Shown here piece by piece: positions 6,194 through 6,569 of a stretch of 6,569 bases of DNA (positions are counted from its first letter, which is position 1; each line of letters opens with the position of its first letter). The DNA lies in the NCBI GenBank assembly GCA_003538525.1, contig DPRZ01000081.1, forward strand, positions 1 through 6,569, read 5' to 3'. The notes under the pieces are model-generated. The model ran no database searches. It was not told where the DNA came from and saw nothing but the letters and a program-made list of their open reading frames with translations. The position numbers and the translations under genes were made by a program. The DNA is from Neisseriales bacterium (GTDB lineage: Bacteria; Pseudomonadota; Gammaproteobacteria; Burkholderiales; UBA11063).

Positions 6194-6478
6194 ATGAATT
6201 TAACTTTGGAATCTACGGTGCAAAGAATTAATCTCGACGTTGCTGAAACTGAATTTGAAGGCAATATTGTATTAATGCATATTGAAAATGGTAAATATTA
6301 TAATTTGAATGCAACTAGTTCTGACTTATGGCGTTGGTTGGAAGAGAAATCTTTAGTTGCAGATTTAATTACTAAACTATGCGCTAAATATGACTGTAGT
6401 CAGGAACAAGCAACGGAGGATTTATTTGCTTTATTGCAGCAGTTGTTGAGGATTAAGTTATTGTTTGTGTTAAATTAA
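6194..6478 (+). CDS. PqqD-like RRE protein, lasso B1
   Basis: 94 residues with the PqqD/RRE pattern: a beta-strand region (EFEGNIVLMHIENGKYYNLN, about residues 20-40), then ATSSDLWRWLEE and a helical region with the spaced acidic and hydrophobic residues of the family (LITKLCAKYDCSQEQATEDL, then LLQQLLRIKLLFVLN). Small free-standing proteins of this kind are the B1 component of split lasso leader-processing systems. They bind the leader, typically at YxxPxL, and present it to B2. The proposed precursor in this window has that motif. Start ATG 6194 has only a weak GAAAG-type ribosome site and probably depends on coupling to the kinase gene 20 nt upstream. The probable B2 gene begins 9 nt after the stop, as in other B1-B2 pairs. 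Confidence 0.88.
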   Translation: MNLTLESTVQRINLDVAETEFEGNIVLMHIENGKYYNLNATSSDLWRWLEEKSLVADLITKLCAKYDCSQEQATEDLFALLQQLLRIKLLFVLN

Positions 6479-6487
6479 ATATAAATC

Positions 6488-6569
6488 ATGTGTTTATTGA
6501 AATTTTTATGGCGGGTTAGTTGGAAGCAGAAAATATTATTGGTATTAATTTTTTTGTTATTAGGGATTA
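6488..6569 (+). CDS. Probable lasso B2 transglutaminase-like leader peptidase (N-terminal fragment)
   Basis: An ATG at 6488, 9 nt after the B1 stop, opens a frame that runs to the window edge without a stop. Its 27 complete codons read MCLLKFLWRVSWKQK followed by a very hydrophobic stretch (ILLVLIFLLLGI). Short basic/aromatic starts of the type LxxFLRLPWRxR followed by a hydrophobic helix are common at the N-terminus of lasso B2 proteins, and B2 normally follows B1 directly. The catalytic Cys-His-Asp region would lie outside the window, so the call depends mainly on position and on this N-terminal pattern. A different membrane protein cannot be excluded. Confidence 0.65.
   Translation, partial: MCLLKFLWRVSWKQKILLVLIFLLLGI

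Overview
The window looks like the core of a lasso-peptide (RiPP) biosynthetic gene cluster from an AT-rich Gram-negative bacterium, probably a gammaproteobacterium. That placement rests on the low GC content and a lipoprotein with a classical lipobox and a non-Asp +2 residue; no taxonomic marker is present, so it is only a guess. All genes run on the + strand.

Layout: (1) 1-66, the last codons of an upstream gene, identical over 66 bp to the 3' end of the RCC1-repeat gene in this window, so two copies lie in tandem. (2) 78-108, a terminator-like hairpin. (3) 144-308, a small gene of 54 codons that I read as the lasso precursor (A). Its leader carries Y22-x-x-P25-x-L27, the motif bound by the RRE of lasso B1 proteins, and it ends in Ser. 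(4) 298-3318, a 1006-aa lipoprotein with about 15 RCC1-like beta-propeller repeats. It overlaps the precursor by 11 nt, and its Shine-Dalgarno lies inside the precursor's core-peptide codons. (5) 3319-3532, an intergenic stretch with a 95-bp nested inverted repeat and two smaller hairpins. (6) 3533-5179, an asparagine-synthetase-like lasso cyclase (C). (7) 5325-6173, an HPr-kinase-like peptide kinase (K) with a TTG start. (8) 6194-6478, a PqqD-like RRE protein (B1). (9) 6488 to the window end, the N-terminus of a probable transglutaminase-like leader peptidase (B2), cut off by the window.

How it would work, by analogy with known lasso systems: B1 binds the precursor leader at YxxPxL and delivers it to B2, which removes the leader. 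C then adenylates an Asp/Glu side chain (best candidate E46) and closes the macrolactam onto the new N-terminus. K would phosphorylate the C-terminal Ser, as in paeninodin-type clusters. No ABC exporter (D) or isopeptidase is visible; either could lie beyond the right edge.

The unusual part is the coupling of the precursor to a large, cysteine-rich RCC1-propeller lipoprotein, apparently in tandem copies. I know of no standard lasso-cluster role for such a protein. Binding, display, uptake or immunity for the peptide are all inference.
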